This document shows, piece by piece, positions 37,465-44,888 of a stretch of DNA of 64,000 nt. The notes beneath the pieces were generated by a model that worked only from the letters and a program-made list of their open reading frames with translations, ran no database searches and was not told the origin of the DNA. The translations under genes and the position numbers were made by a program. This DNA comes from Bordetella sp. (lineage in GTDB: Bacteria; Pseudomonadota; Alphaproteobacteria; Caulobacterales; Caulobacteraceae). Each line of letters starts with the position of its first letter. Position 1 is the first letter of the stretch. Location of the stretch: positions 1 through 64,000 of the forward strand of contig JAFKFS010000015.1 in NCBI GenBank assembly GCA_017308115.1, written 5' to 3'.

Positions 37465-38151
37465 ATGTCCACGCCCGCCATCCTTTATCACTTCGCCTAT
37501 CAGCCCGCCTCGCGCGCGGCGCGGCTGGCGCTGGGCGAGGCCAAGGTCGCCTATAGCGAGGAAGCCGTCCGTCCGTGGGAGGACGACTGTCCCCTGTTCG
37601 AGATGAACCCCTCGGGCATGCCGCCGGTGCTGACGACGACGGAGAAGAGTCGTCCCCTGGTCCTGTGCGAGCTGGACGCCATCCTGGGCTGGCTGGAAGA
37701 CCGCTCCAAGGGCGATTTCCTGTTGCCCGCCGACCCGGCCGAGCGGGCCGAGGCGCGACGGCTGGCGACCTGGTTCAGCCGCCGCTTCACCGACGAGGTC
37801 GACGCCGTCCTGCTGCATGAGCGGATGGAGAAGCCCCTGCTGCGGCTGGGGTCGCCCGACGCGCGAATGCTGCGTGAAGGCCGCGAGGCGATGAAGGCCC
37901 ATCTGGCCGTGCTGGAGCCGATGGCGGCCGGACGCGAATGGCTGGCCGGGCGTCGTCTCAGCCAGGCCGACCTGATCGCGGCGGGCCATCTGTCGGTGCT
38001 CGACTATTTCGGCGAGATCGCCTGGGCGTCCTGGCCGTCGCTGAAGCTGTGGTATTCCAAGCTGAAGTCGCGCCCCTGTTTCCGGCCCCTGCTGGGCGAC
38101 CGCTTCCCCGGCGTGCATCCGGCGCCCTGGTACGCCGACCTCGACTTCTGA
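37465..38151 (+). CDS. fzlA: FtsZ-associated GST-fold division protein FzlA
   Basis: 228 residues with a glutathione-S-transferase fold: N-terminal thioredoxin-like half with YQPASRAARLALGEAKVAYS and NPSGMPPVL, C-terminal helical half ending HPAPWYADLDF. Caulobacter FzlA is an essential GST-like protein that binds FtsZ filaments, curves them and signals to septal wall synthesis (FtsW/FtsI). From memory of that literature, residues studied there are Trp38, Glu119 and Asp227. Here Trp is at 38 (RPWEDD), Glu at 119 (LLHERM), and Asp at 227 in the last-but-one position, so numbering and length agree. The extended C-terminal tail is also as described. If it were a catalytic GST, the tail would be unexpected. 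Confidence 0.85.
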   Translation: MSTPAILYHFAYQPASRAARLALGEAKVAYSEEAVRPWEDDCPLFEMNPSGMPPVLTTTEKSRPLVLCELDAILGWLEDRSKGDFLLPADPAERAEARRLATWFSRRFTDEVDAVLLHERMEKPLLRLGSPDARMLREGREAMKAHLAVLEPMAAGREWLAGRRLSQADLIAAGHLSVLDYFGEIAWASWPSLKLWYSKLKSRPCFRPLLGDRFPGVHPAPWYADLDF

Positions 38152-38176
38152 GGCCCCACAGGGCTAAAGCGCCCTC

Positions 38177-39292
38177 ATGGCGGCCGATCCCCGCACCTTC
38201 ATCCGACAGCGCGCCGCCGAACTGGGCTTCGGCGTGTGCCGCTTCGCCTCGGCCAGCGAGCCGTGGAGCGCAGGCGAGAAGCTGGCCCATTTCGTCGACG
38301 CGGGCCGTCACGGCGACATGGACTGGATGGAGACGACGCTGGAGCGCCGCGCCCACCCCACCGCCATGTGGGACGGGGCGAGGACGGCCATCGTCCTGGG
38401 CATGAACTACGGCCCCGACGAAGACCCCCGGCCCGAGCTGGAGGACGCCTCGGCGGGCTATATCTCGGTCTATGCGCGCGGCGACGACTATCATGAGGTC
38501 ATCAAGGGGCGTCTGAAGATCCTGGCCGGCCAGATCGCCGCGCGGCTGAAGCAGGAGGTCAAGGTCTTCGTCGACACCGCCCCCCTGATGGAGAAGCCCC
38601 TGGCCCAGCGGGCGGGCCTGGGCTGGCAGGGCAAGCACACCAACCTCTTGAGCCGCACCCACGGCAACTGGCTGTTCCTGGGAACCATACTGACCGCCGC
38701 CGAGATCGAGGCGGACGCGGCCGAGGTCGAGCACTGCGGCCGCTGCACCGCCTGTCTGGACGCCTGCCCGACCAAGGCCTTTCCGGCCCCGTTCCAGATC
38801 GACGCCCGGCGGTGCCTGTCCTATCTGACCATCGAATACGCGGGCGCCTGGCCGCGCGAGTTCCGCACGGCGACGGGCAACCGCATCTACGGCTGCGACG
38901 ACTGTCTGGCCGCCTGCCCCTGGAACAAGTTCGCGCAGGGGGCGTCCGAAGCCCGGCTGCAGGCGCGCGACGCCCTGAAGTCGCCGCCGCTGGCGGACCT
39001 GCTGGCGCTGGACGATCCCGCCTTCCGCGCCCTGTTCACCAAGAGCCCGGTCAAGCGCATCGGCCGCGATCGGTTCATCCGGAATGTGCTCTATGCGGCC
39101 GGGAACTCGGGCGAGGCGGCCCTGATCGAGGCGGTCGAGGGGTTGCTGGACGACCCCGCGCCCGTGGTGCGCGGGGCGGCGGCCTGGGCGCTGTCGCGCC
39201 TGGCGCCAGAACGGTTCGAGGCCGAACGCGCGGCGCGGCTGGCGGATGAGGCGGACGAAGAGGTCAAGCAAGAGTGGTCCTTCTCCCCTTGA
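38177..39292 (+). CDS. queG: Epoxyqueuosine reductase QueG
   Basis: 371 residues. Two [4Fe-4S] motifs are plain: CGRCTACLDACP and CDDCLAACPWNKF. N-terminal substrate and cobalamin-binding features (LGFGVCRFA, GAARTAIVLG-like patch, YARGDDYHEVIKGRL) match QueG. It reduces epoxyqueuosine to queuosine in tRNA, using cobalamin and two iron-sulphur clusters. The C-terminal HEAT-like region (NVLYAAGNSGEAALIEAVEG) is conserved. The last few residues and the stop codon derive from an intergenic repeat (QEWSFSP, stop at 39290-39292). It begins 25 bases after fzlA and is probably in the same transcript. Confidence 0.95.
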   Translation: MAADPRTFIRQRAAELGFGVCRFASASEPWSAGEKLAHFVDAGRHGDMDWMETTLERRAHPTAMWDGARTAIVLGMNYGPDEDPRPELEDASAGYISVYARGDDYHEVIKGRLKILAGQIAARLKQEVKVFVDTAPLMEKPLAQRAGLGWQGKHTNLLSRTHGNWLFLGTILTAAEIEADAAEVEHCGRCTACLDACPTKAFPAPFQIDARRCLSYLTIEYAGAWPREFRTATGNRIYGCDDCLAACPWNKFAQGASEARLQARDALKSPPLADLLALDDPAFRALFTKSPVKRIGRDRFIRNVLYAAGNSGEAALIEAVEGLLDDPAPVVRGAAAWALSRLAPERFEAERAARLADEADEEVKQEWSFSP

Positions 39293-39447
39293 GGGAGAAG
39301 GTGGGCGCCGGAGGCGCTCGGATGAGGGGTGTCGGCGCGACAATCAGAAATGAGGGGCGACGGCCTGATCACACCTTCAAGCCGCCGCGACGCCACCCCT
39401 CATCCGTCTCGCTTCGCGAGCCACCTTCTCCCACAAGGGGAGAAGGA
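39279..39447. repeat. Composite repeat, family C, overlapping the end of queG
   Basis: Left hairpin ccttctccccttgagggagaagg (39279-39301) and right hairpin ccttctcccacaaggggagaagg region (39425-39447), with inverted cgctcggatgaggggtg and cacccctcatccgtctcg between them. It spans the gap between convergent queG and the FKBP gene, and supplies queG's stop codon. Confidence 0.8.
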
Positions 39448-39450
39448 AGA

Positions 39451-39990
39451 TCAGCCCGTGGCCTGCCCCACGCCGCGGCCGCCGCCGGGCACCGGGGCCA
39501 CGTCCAGCAGCTTCAGGCGGAACACCAGCACGGCGTTGCCGGGGATCATCGGCGGGCCGCCCTGCTCGCCGTAGCCCAGTTCGGGCGGCAGGAAGAGGAT
39601 CCATTCGTCGCCGGGCTTCATCATCTGCAGGGCCTCGGTCCAGCCGGGCACCACGCCCTCAGGAGAGAAGACAGCCGGGGCGCCGCGCCTGAACGAGCTG
39701 TCGAACACCGTGCCGTCGGTCAGCGTGCCCTCATAGTCGACCTTGACCAGATCGTTGCGATCCGGGCGGACGCCGCCCTCGGGCCCGGAGGCCACGACCT
39801 TGTACTGCAGGCCCGACGGCAGGGTCTGCACGCCCTCCTCCGTCGCGTTCTGCTTCATGAAGGCGGCGGATTCGGCGGCGTTCTTCGCCAGGTCCTCGGG
39901 CGCGGCGGCCGGGCGGCCGCAGGCGGCCAGGGCCAGCAGGGCGGACGCGGCGAGCAAGGCGACGGGGCGTTTAGCCCATGCGAAGTTCAT
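39451..39990 (-). CDS. FKBP-type peptidyl-prolyl isomerase, lipoprotein
   Basis: 179 residues with a lipoprotein signal ending LAAC (Cys24). The FKBP domain (about 50-165) has VDYEGTLTDGTVFDSSFRRG, VVPGWTEALQMMKPGDEWIL and LPPELGYGEQGGPPMIPGNA, followed by LVFRLKLLDV; the usual active-site aromatic and Asp positions are present. The protein should catalyse proline isomerisation for periplasmic folding, anchored in the outer or inner membrane. Its first 20 bases overlap the 3' end of ilvA, which ends at 39971, so the two are co-transcribed. Confidence 0.93.
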   Translation of the reverse strand: MNFAWAKRPVALLAASALLALAACGRPAAAPEDLAKNAAESAAFMKQNATEEGVQTLPSGLQYKVVASGPEGGVRPDRNDLVKVDYEGTLTDGTVFDSSFRRGAPAVFSPEGVVPGWTEALQMMKPGDEWILFLPPELGYGEQGGPPMIPGNAVLVFRLKLLDVAPVPGGGRGVGQATG

Positions 39991-41173
39991 AACCCTGGTC
40001 CTTTAAGGCGGCGCCGATCTCCTCGGCGTGACGGGCGTCGCGGGTCTCGACCATGATGTCGAACTCGGCCCCCTTGGCGGGCACGTCCAGCGCCAGCCGG
40101 TTGTGCACCACGTCGATGATGTTGCCGCCCAGGCCGCCGATGACGGCGGCCATGGCCGACAACATGCCGGGACGGTCGTCGCCCAGGATGCGATAGACGA
40201 TCAACCGCTTCTCGCGGACCATTTCACGGTTCAGCACCACGGCCAGCATGCGGGCGTCGATGTTGCCGCCGGTCAGCTCGATCCCGACCTTCATGCCCCT
40301 GAAGCGTTCCGGATTGGCCAGGACGGCGGCCAGGCCGCCGGCCCCGGCGCCCTCGGCCACCGTCTTCTCCAGCGTCGCCAGCAGGGCCACCCCCTTTTCG
40401 AAGTCGGCCTCCTCGCAGACGAAGACCTCGTCGATCAGCGCATCAGCAAGAGCGAAGGGAATCTCGCCCACGGCCTTGATGGCGATGCCCTCGGCGATGG
40501 TCTGGCCGCTGCATTTGGCCGGTTCGCCGCGACGGCGCGCGGTGAAGGACGGATAGCGGGCGGCCTCCACCCCGAAGACCTTGATGTCCGGCTTGACCGC
40601 CTTGGCCGCGATGGCGCTGCCCGCGATCAGACCGCCCCCGCCGATGGGGATGACGAGGGCGTCCAGGTCCGGCGCGTCCTCCAGAAACTCCAGGCCGCAG
40701 ACCCCCTGCCCCGCGACGATGCCCTCGTCGTCGAAGGCCGAGACGAAGACATAGCCGTGCTCGGCCTGAAGCCGCCTGGCCTCCTCGGTCGAGCCGGAGA
40801 AGTCGAGGCCGTGGATGACGACATTGGCGCCATGGGCGCGGGTGCCGTCCACCTTCACGAAGGGAGTGCCCTCGGGCATGACGATGGTCACGGGCACGCC
40901 CAGACGGCCGCCGTGATAGGCCAGGGCCTGGGCGTGGTTGCCCGCCGAGGCGGCGACGACGCCGCGCTTCTTCTCGTCCGGCGTCAGCTGCAGCAGCCGG
41001 TTCAGGGCGCCGCGCTCCTTGAAGCTGCCGGTGAAGTGCAGATTGTCGAACTTGATCCAGATTTCGGCGCCGGTCAGTTGCGACAGACGGCGGGAGTAGC
41101 GGACAGGCGTGCGGTCGACCTGGCCGGCGATGCGTTTTTGCGCTTCGCGGATGTCGTCGATGGTGACGGTCAT
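39971..41173 (-). CDS. ilvA: Threonine ammonia-lyase (IlvA/TdcB-type)
   Basis: 400 residues. PLP motif FTGSFKERGALNRLLQ (lysine Schiff base), SAGNHAQALAYHG, the glycine-rich PIGGGGLIAG loop and the C-terminal ACT domain (IVYRILGDDRPGMLSAMAAV) are all present. It deaminates threonine to 2-ketobutyrate for isoleucine synthesis; the single ACT domain implies regulation by isoleucine or valine, typical of this shorter 400-residue class. ATG 41173 is chosen because the family begins TVTIDDIREAQKRIAG. The upstream extension to 41302 is basic and unlike any relative. Confidence 0.94.
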   Translation of the reverse strand: MTVTIDDIREAQKRIAGQVDRTPVRYSRRLSQLTGAEIWIKFDNLHFTGSFKERGALNRLLQLTPDEKKRGVVAASAGNHAQALAYHGGRLGVPVTIVMPEGTPFVKVDGTRAHGANVVIHGLDFSGSTEEARRLQAEHGYVFVSAFDDEGIVAGQGVCGLEFLEDAPDLDALVIPIGGGGLIAGSAIAAKAVKPDIKVFGVEAARYPSFTARRRGEPAKCSGQTIAEGIAIKAVGEIPFALADALIDEVFVCEEADFEKGVALLATLEKTVAEGAGAGGLAAVLANPERFRGMKVGIELTGGNIDARMLAVVLNREMVREKRLIVYRILGDDRPGMLSAMAAVIGGLGGNIIDVVHNRLALDVPAKGAEFDIMVETRDARHAEEIGAALKDQGYELRMG

Positions 41174-41322
41174 GAAGTCCCTGATTTTGTTTACGGCCGG
41201 CCTCTTGTCGTCCGGTCTGGGGACCCTTGTGAAGCAGGGCGCGACGGCGGGCAACCTTGACTCGGCCCGTCCTGCGAGGTCATGCCGGGCCGACGCCTGC
41301 ACTGAAACCGGGAGCCGCCCCC

Positions 41323-41853
41323 ATGACCAACGCCTCGCGCCCGCCCGTCCCCCTCAAGGGTCTGGCCGCCATCGTGATCGGGGGCCTGGCCCTGTCCGCC
41401 TGCGCCACCACGCCCATGGGCGGCTCGGCCGTCGGACCGGCGGTCTTCAACGCCGACGACTTCGCCTGGTCCACCCGCGCGGGCCAGGCCTCGATCGAGG
41501 GCCGCGTGGCCTTCGTCCAGGACGGACGCGCCTTCCAGTGCGTCGGCAACGTCGGCCTGATCCCCGACGCCCGCTACACCCGCGCCCGGATCGATCGCCT
41601 GTACGGCGCCTCGGATCGCGCCGCCGTGCCGGCCGCCGTGGTGCGTGCGCGCTCGGCGGGCGAACAGGGGGCGGACTACCGCTCCTATGAACGAGCCGAG
41701 CCCTGCGCCGGCGGAAGCTTCCGCTTTTCGGGCCTGCCGGACGGCGGCTGGTTCCTGATCGCCCCGGTCAAGGCCGGAGACGACGTCATGGTGCTGATGC
41801 GCCGGGTCCAGACGCGCGGCGGCCGCACGGTCAATGTGACGCTCGGCGGCTGA
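41323..41853 (+). CDS. Hypothetical lipoprotein
   Basis: 176 residues. The signal peptide ends with a lipobox LSAC (in GGLALSACATTPM). The mature part has a cysteine-containing strand (AFQCVGNVGLIPDARYTRAR), a second Cys (AEPCAGGSFRFSGLPDGGWF), and a C-terminal beta region (LIAPVKAGDDVMVLMRRVQT). The cysteine-rich, Gly-rich beta composition resembles small envelope carboxypeptidase-regulatory-like domains, but I do not recognise a specific family. It is divergent from ilvA across 149 bases. Confidence 0.75.
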   Translation: MTNASRPPVPLKGLAAIVIGGLALSACATTPMGGSAVGPAVFNADDFAWSTRAGQASIEGRVAFVQDGRAFQCVGNVGLIPDARYTRARIDRLYGASDRAAVPAAVVRARSAGEQGADYRSYERAEPCAGGSFRFSGLPDGGWFLIAPVKAGDDVMVLMRRVQTRGGRTVNVTLGG

Positions 41854-42030
41854 AGCCGTCAAAGGCCGGAGGCCGCCAGCGCGCGCCTCGCGCCAGGCCG
41901 TCAGCGGAGCGGTTTTTCAACGATCGCCGTCCTTCGGCGCCGCCTTCGCCTGACCCCCGTTCGCCATCCTTTGGCCCCAAGAAGCCGCTCTGAGAGACGC
42001 TCCGTTCAAGGAAAAGTCGGGAGCGTCTTC

Positions 42031-42285
42031 TTGTCCCAGCACAACATCATCGGCTCCGAAGCCTTCACCAACCGCCCCTATGTGCTGGTGCGGAACGTGC
42101 GGCCGGGCGGTTTTCGTCGCCGCCGTTCGCGCTCGCTGATCGCCTATGGCGTGGTGGCCGTTCTGGCCCTGTCGGCGGGCGCGGCCGTCGCCGCCTTCGC
42201 CATGGGACCGCTGCTGGTCGACAAGACGATCGAGGCCCGAACCGGCCCGCTGACCGCGCCGACCGCGCCCGCCGTGGCCTCCTAG
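42031..42285 (+). CDS. Small single-pass membrane protein
   Basis: 84 residues from TTG 42031, chosen because GGGAG lies eight bases upstream and the N-terminal SQHNIIGSEAFTNRPYVLVR is a regular soluble head. A basic stretch (RPGGFRRRRSRS) precedes one transmembrane helix (LIAYGVVAVLALSAGAAVAA). The C-terminal tail is Pro/Ala/Thr-rich. An earlier TTG at 41971 would add a basic extension without support. Its stop overlaps the LuxR gene's stop on the opposite strand (ctag). Confidence 0.6.
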   Translation: MSQHNIIGSEAFTNRPYVLVRNVRPGGFRRRRSRSLIAYGVVAVLALSAGAAVAAFAMGPLLVDKTIEARTGPLTAPTAPAVAS

Positions 42286-43097
42286 GGCACCACGAAGGCC
42301 AGGGCCTGGGCGAACATCTCGCCCCGGCTGCGCACGCCCATCTTCTGATAGGCCCGCTTGAGGTGGGAGCGCACGGTCTCAAGCGAAACGTCCATGATCT
42401 GGGCGATCCGGCCGGTCTCGTGCCCGGACAACAGCATCTCCACGATCCGGCCCTCGGACGGCGACAGCAGATGGGTCTCGATCAGGGCCTGGAAGCGCAC
42501 CGCCTCGCCCACGCACTGCACGGTCAGGCCGATCAGGCAGTTCGGCGCCGCGGCCACCTCGCGCGCCCACATCACCCAGATCCGGCCGAGAGCCCCCGGC
42601 GCCGCCAGGCACCGCGCCTCATCCGCGCGCGCCTGGGACATCAGGCGCGGCAGGGCCCGGGAGCGGGTCGTCAGCCGCCCGCCCTCGACCCCGAACAGGT
42701 CGCCGTCGTCCTGAAGGGCGCGCGCCGCCTCGTTCATCCACACCACGTCCAGCGCCCTTGTGACCAGGAGACGCGCGCGGGTCTCGTGGTCGATCCACGC
42801 GGCCAGGGCGCGATTGCATCGCTCCTCGACGTCGTCCGCCGTCCCAGGCCGCCGCCGACGATCCGGATTATGTCGTCTGTCCGGAGCGAACCACGGCGCC
42901 CCTGCGGCCCGACGTCCCGCCGAGCCGGCCTCCCACACAGCTTGTTCCACGCCAACGCTCCAGGACTGGCGAACGGTTTCGTCGGAAGCCGAACGCATCT
43001 TCAACGAAAGCAACGCCTGAGCACTCGTCAAATCGTAACACATATCCACAGGATGCGCACGTCCATTGCTTGTTGCGTCTTGAATTTCAGATTTCAT
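42282..43097 (-). CDS. LuxR-type transcriptional regulator
   Basis: 271 residues. The C-terminal 60 residues are a LuxR/FixJ-type helix-turn-helix: LLSPSEGRIVEMLLSGHETG, then RIAQIMDVSLETVRSHLKRA, then YQKMGVRSRGE. The N-terminal 200 residues may include a PAS-like sensory part (RALDVVWMNEAARALQDDGD, a phrase common in PAS-LuxR proteins), so a small molecule or redox input is possible. The start is uncertain: ATG 43097 gives a plausible length, ATG 43043 a shorter one, and neither has a good ribosome site. It faces the dicarboxylate symporter gene, which it may control; there is no acyl-homoserine-lactone synthase in the window. Confidence 0.8.
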   Translation of the reverse strand: MKSEIQDATSNGRAHPVDMCYDLTSAQALLSLKMRSASDETVRQSWSVGVEQAVWEAGSAGRRAAGAPWFAPDRRHNPDRRRRPGTADDVEERCNRALAAWIDHETRARLLVTRALDVVWMNEAARALQDDGDLFGVEGGRLTTRSRALPRLMSQARADEARCLAAPGALGRIWVMWAREVAAAPNCLIGLTVQCVGEAVRFQALIETHLLSPSEGRIVEMLLSGHETGRIAQIMDVSLETVRSHLKRAYQKMGVRSRGEMFAQALAFVVP

Positions 43098-43159
43098 GGC
43101 AAAGCTTCGCGGCGATCCGCGATTTGAGGCCCGTCTCGCCCCCCTCTGGAGCGAGGCGC

Positions 43160-43193
43160 AATTGAAAACGGCGGCCCCTCGCAGGACCGCCGT
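43160..43193 (-). terminator. Terminator of the dicarboxylate symporter gene
   Basis: Read on the minus strand: acggcgg-n12-ccgccgt followed by a T run (ttttcaatt). It is 30 bases past the symporter stop at 43223. Confidence 0.8.
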
Positions 43194-43222
43194 CTTCCAT
43201 CCGATGACGCTTGAGGGCGATG

Positions 43223-44491
43223 TCAGGCGATCGCCGGGCGCTCCGTCCCGTCGGCCCCGTCCACAGGCATGTCGTCCAGTTCGCCTTCCCATTTGGCGAC
43301 CACGGCGGCGGCGACCGAATTGCCGACGACGTTGGTGGCCGAACGGCCCATGTCGAGCAGATGGTCCACGCCCAGGACGATGGCGATCCACGCCTCTGGC
43401 AGGCCGAAGTAGGTCAGGGTCGCCATGATCACCACCAGGGAGGCGCGCGGGATGCCCGCGATGCCCTTGGACGTCACCATCAGCAGCAGCAGCATGAAGA
43501 TTTGCTGAGAGAGGCTGAGATGCACGCCGTGGGCCTGCATGATGAACATAGTGCCGAAGGTGCAGTAGAGCATCGAGCCGTCCAGGTTGAACGAATAGCC
43601 CAGCGGCAGGACGAAGCTGACGATGCGGCGGCGCACCCCGACCTTGGGCAGGGCCTCCAGGATGCGCGGATAGGCGGCTTCCGAGCTGGCGGTCGAGAAG
43701 GCCAGCAGGGTCGGGGTGCGAATCTCACGGAACAGCGGCAGCACCCGCTTGCCCAGCACCGCGGCGCCGGCCAGGAACAACAAGGTCCACAGCACGCCCA
43801 TGGAGCCGTAGAAGCCCAGGACGAACTTGGCGTAGGTGCCCAGCATCTCCAGCCCCTGGGTGGCGATGGTCGAGGCCAGGGCCGCGAAGATGGCGAAGGG
43901 CGCCAGCTTCATCACGAACTCGGTCACCTTCAGCATGATGCTGGCGGCCTGTTCGACCAGGTGCAGCACCGCCGGCGCCTTGTCGTCCAGGGCGGCGACG
44001 GCCGTGCCGACGAAGACCGAGAAGACGACGATCTGCAGGATTTCGTTCCTGGCCATGGCGTCGAAGATCGACGTCGGCACCAGGTGGGCGATGAAGCCGT
44101 GCAGCGAGAAGGCGTCGGTCGAGGCCGCCGGGGCCGTCGCCGCCACCGCTTCAGGCAGGTGCATGTTCGCGCCCGGCTGCAGCAGTTGGACCATCACCAG
44201 GCCCAGCACCAGCGACACCACCGAAGCGCCGATGAACCAGGTCATGGTCTTGACGCCGATCCGCCCCACGGAAGCGGCGTCCTCCATATGGGCGATGCCC
44301 GCCACCAGGGTGGTGAACACCAGCGGCGCGATGATCATCTTGATCAGCCGCAGGAAGATGTCGGTGATCAGGTTCAGGTTCGACGCCGCGCCCGAGGCCT
44401 GGTCGGCCGTCAGGAAATGGTTGAGTCCCCAGCCCGTGAGGACCCCCAATATCATCGCCCCGATGATGAAGTAGGCGAACATGCGCTTCAT
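43223..44491 (-). CDS. Dicarboxylate/amino acid:cation symporter (DAACS family)
   Basis: 422 residues with the glutamate-transporter fold: about eight transmembrane helices and two hairpin loops. Key family phrases: IKMIIAPLVFTTLVAGIAHM, the Ser-rich AFSTASSEAAYPRILEALPK hairpin, YSFNLDGSMLYCTFGTMFIM, and VLGVDHLLDMGRSATNVVGN (Asp-containing TM8). It imports C4-dicarboxylates or acidic amino acids with Na+ or H+. The LuxR regulator lies downstream on the same strand, separated by the symporter's terminator. The start codon lacks a strong ribosome site. Confidence 0.94.
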   Translation of the reverse strand: MKRMFAYFIIGAMILGVLTGWGLNHFLTADQASGAASNLNLITDIFLRLIKMIIAPLVFTTLVAGIAHMEDAASVGRIGVKTMTWFIGASVVSLVLGLVMVQLLQPGANMHLPEAVAATAPAASTDAFSLHGFIAHLVPTSIFDAMARNEILQIVVFSVFVGTAVAALDDKAPAVLHLVEQAASIMLKVTEFVMKLAPFAIFAALASTIATQGLEMLGTYAKFVLGFYGSMGVLWTLLFLAGAAVLGKRVLPLFREIRTPTLLAFSTASSEAAYPRILEALPKVGVRRRIVSFVLPLGYSFNLDGSMLYCTFGTMFIMQAHGVHLSLSQQIFMLLLLMVTSKGIAGIPRASLVVIMATLTYFGLPEAWIAIVLGVDHLLDMGRSATNVVGNSVAAAVVAKWEGELDDMPVDGADGTERPAIA

Positions 44492-44888
44492 GCAAAAGTC
44501 GTCCAGCTTTAAAGGCCCGGCGCCGCCGGACCGTGGTTAAAACCGATGGAGGATCCCCACCCGCCCAAAAGGAAGAGGCAGCGAATAAACGAAAAAACCC
44601 CGACCTCCAACGAACTCCTCGAAGTCCAGGGCCTGCGCCCGGGGATCGGCCGCCGCATTTCGACCCAGAAAACGAATATTTTCCGTCCATGAGCCCGAAA
44701 ATCCGGGCCTGTCGAAAGCAAATTTGGAAGAGGCGCGATCTCGTCCGAATTGCGCCAGGCGGCGACGCATAATTTCGCTCGCGCAGGCCCCGCCCCACTT
44801 GCGGCGGAATTGCGTCCGCGTCCCGAAGAGGCCAAGCTGCGGTCAGGCTCGGCGGAAGGCTCGCCGAGCGAACGCATCAGGAATCCGC
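44492..44888. other. Long divergent intergenic region, unusually AT-rich
   Basis: 397 bases with no supported gene. It includes A/T-rich stretches (44580-44605 with cgaaaaaacc; 44669-44690 with aacgaatattttccg) unlike the surroundings, and imperfect inverted repeats gcccgaaaatccgggc (44693-44708) that could be an operator or a short terminator for a leaderless transcript. It must carry promoters for the symporter (leftward) and the M14 peptidase (rightward). Confidence 0.5.
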
